From: Mesostigma viride
Taxonomy: Eukaryota > Streptophyta > Mesostigmatophyceae > Mesostigmatales > Mesostigmataceae
Direction of reading: 5' to 3'
Assembly: GCA_009746045.1 (NCBI GenBank)
Contig: RPFO01000041.1
Coordinates: forward strand, 9,026,348 to 9,090,347
DNA: 64,000 nt
Below, in pieces: positions 62,200-64,000 of this stretch (its first letter is position 1; each line of letters opens with the position of its first letter). Below the pieces are notes generated by a model, which ran no database searches, was not told the DNA's origin, and was given only the letters and a program-made list of their open reading frames with translations. The position numbers were made by a program, and so were the translations under genes.

Positions 62200-62897
62200 A
62201 TACACCCGTTTGCTCACCATAGTCACCAGCATCTTTGTTAAAACAATAAGTAGATGCATACAGACAGGTAGCGGTTACAGAACCGCTATTAAGAACTCCT
62301 TAGGCATGGCTCGCGATTACCCGCGCAGACCAGGCCACCAAAGAGGGTGGGTGGGTGGGACAAGAAAAAAGACCACAACAATGTCACTACGCCGCCAAAG
62401 TAGTCAAACTGCCCTAGCACGGGGCTGACATCAGCAACCGAGCTTAACTTAACACGCCAACCTGAGAATGTAGCGACACCTACCGTACCACAAAAACAAC
62501 AACCAATCAAATACCCTTTCCGAAAGGTTCTAATTATCATTCAACAAACCGGTTCAACAAACCCGGCCCTGTCAAACTTTAAGCATAAGATTGTTTCGAG
62601 ATTGTAGCACAATAGGGCCACTGCCCCTACTAACAATTCCAGGTCGCCAGCCATTAGCCAAATCCGGTTACATCTGCCAAACCCGCCCGGTTCAGCCGAC
62701 CATCCAGGCGGCTCCCGTGAGCGGCCTTATTCCCCGCCTCACTTCGAGAAACTCTTTTCAAAGAAATCCGATTCATACACCCGTTTGCTCACCATAGTCA
62801 CCAGCATCTTTGTTAAAACAATAAGTAGATGCATACAGACAGGTAGCGGTTACAGAACCGCTATTAAGAACTCCTTAGGCATGGCTCGCGATTACCC
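62197..62897. repeat. 126-bp direct repeat pair
   Basis: 62197-62322 and 62772-62897 (ttcatacacccgtttgctca...gcgattaccc), direct. The first copy begins at the end of the 73-bp arm. Confidence 0.88.
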
Positions 62898-64000
62898 AAC
62901 CTCCCCTTCCTGGCCCTCCGGTCCGCTAAAGAAGCACCATTTCCTTTCCCGTCAAAAGCTGTCCTGTCGCGATGGGCGCTCTCCGTTGCCAGAAAACAGA
63001 TTTAATTCCCAGCGACTGTGAATGCACAAAAATTCATGCACTGTCAATCGACACAGCTCGCATTTTTGACCCCACTCGGGGGCCCCCGCTGACCTCGTTG
63101 CCGACCTCTTCTCTGGTCCGCTAAGGGGTGCTGTCGCGGAACACAAAGTCAAAGCAAAAGCTGCTGACTGGCGCCGCTGATTCCAGCCGACGCCCAGTTT
63201 ACAACTTTTTTGAAGAGCAACCAACCTAGTGCCGAGCACATAAACACTCCTTCCGTACAAAAAAGTGGAAATACCACTGATTACGAAATCAAGTTGGCTT
63301 TCAGCCCTTGCCTCCTGCGCCGAGGCTCCGTGTCCCACAACGGTGACTTAAATTTTTTACCCCCCGAGCCGCGGCGGCCCTCAAGCCAAGCCCAACCCGG
63401 AATGCAAGCATTTCCAGGTACGAGACAACTCAAAGGCAGGCCAGCCTGCCGACAGCCCAACCCGAGGCGCAAGCATCCCCAGGTACGGAACCATCAAGCA
63501 AGCTAGCCCTTGCCCAACCCGGCCAGCTGGCCGTTTCTTTCAAACAAACCAGCCATTAAATAATGCATCAGCCCCCGCTTCGCATTTAAACCCCGATCAC
63601 CCGGACATTAATTCCGGGCCAGTGGCAGCCATGAATCCCAACCGCCTTAAGCAGCCAGGGATCATGGATGCCGGAAATTTGGTTAACAAAGTTTAGCCCC
63701 GCACCCATGCTGAGCGCAAGGCTGGTGAGGCACTTCTTGTACCGCCATAGCCTCAGCCGTCGGCGCTCAGCCAACGTTTACAAGAAAAAAGACCACAACA
63801 ATGTCACTACGCCGCCAAAGTAGTCAAACTGCCCTAGCACGGGGCTGACATCAGCAACCGAGCTTAACTTAACACGCCAACCTGAGAATGTAGCGACACC
63901 TACCGTACCACAAAAACAACAACCAATCAAATACCCTTTCCGAAAGGTTCTAATTATCATTCAACAAACCGGTTCAACAAACCCGGCCCTGTCAAACTTT
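62360..64000. repeat. 221-bp direct repeat pair
   Basis: 62360-62580 and 63780-64000 (acaagaaaaaagaccacaac...), direct and 1420 bp apart. The second copy reaches the window edge. 62898-63779 holds no recognisable gene. Confidence 0.9.

Overview
This is a eukaryotic nuclear window made almost entirely of transposable elements nested inside one another. I found no convincing host gene, rRNA or tRNA. A short plant-type telomere-like run (CCCTAAA), a PAT-like tyrosine-recombinase retrotransposon, Ty1/copia elements with algal-looking RT and RNase H, a chromovirus and a compact virus-like gene cluster together point to a green-lineage organism, most likely an alga. The species cannot be named from this sequence. 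Nearly every reading frame is broken, so the window is a graveyard of fairly young insertions (long terminal repeat pairs still about 97-98% alike by eye).

Layout, with insertion order worked out from target-site duplications (TSDs) and rejoined reading frames. Left half: a minus-strand LINE (22119-22157 joined to 32483-32995) received two copia elements. Copia-3 (minus; 5' LTR 21578-22118, running off the left edge) was in turn invaded by a PAT-like element (2153-17400) and, at its left, by a minus-strand gypsy element (1-about 2082). The PAT-like element has the textbook split direct repeats: A1 at 2153-2404, then B1-A2-B2 at 16741-17400. Its gag was split by copia-1 (2930-11381, TSD GTGGT). 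Copia-2 (22163-32477, TSD ATCTA) carries two TTAA-family DNA transposons, one in its RT (26508-29157) and one in its 3' LTR (30378-32283, TSD TTAA).

Right half: a plus-strand LINE (about 33471-33515 joined to 54292-57539) contains gypsy-1, a chromovirus (33521-54286, TSD CAGCC). The 5' LTR of gypsy-1 is split by an 8.45-kb L1-like LINE (33694-42147, 14-bp TSD), whose ORF2 is split by a 2.07-kb TTAA element (36252-38316), which itself holds a LINE 3' end. Three 784-785-bp inverted-repeat elements sit in gypsy-1 pol (two) and in the plus LINE (one).

Right end (57.5-64 kb): a telomere-like run, four copies of a 53-bp hairpin repeat, a four-gene, one-directional, overlapping minus-strand cluster that looks viral (LamG-like protein plus three unknowns), and a mosaic of inverted and direct repeats.

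Most notable: copia elements with the order INT-protease-RT instead of protease-INT-RT, and with AGTT...AACT LTR ends instead of TG...CA; gypsy elements with an extra ORF before gag that encodes an RNase H1 hybrid-binding (viroplasmin-type) domain and another ORF after pol; a 3' module shared by the PAT-like element and gypsy-1; and the hairpin repeat array beside the virus-like genes.
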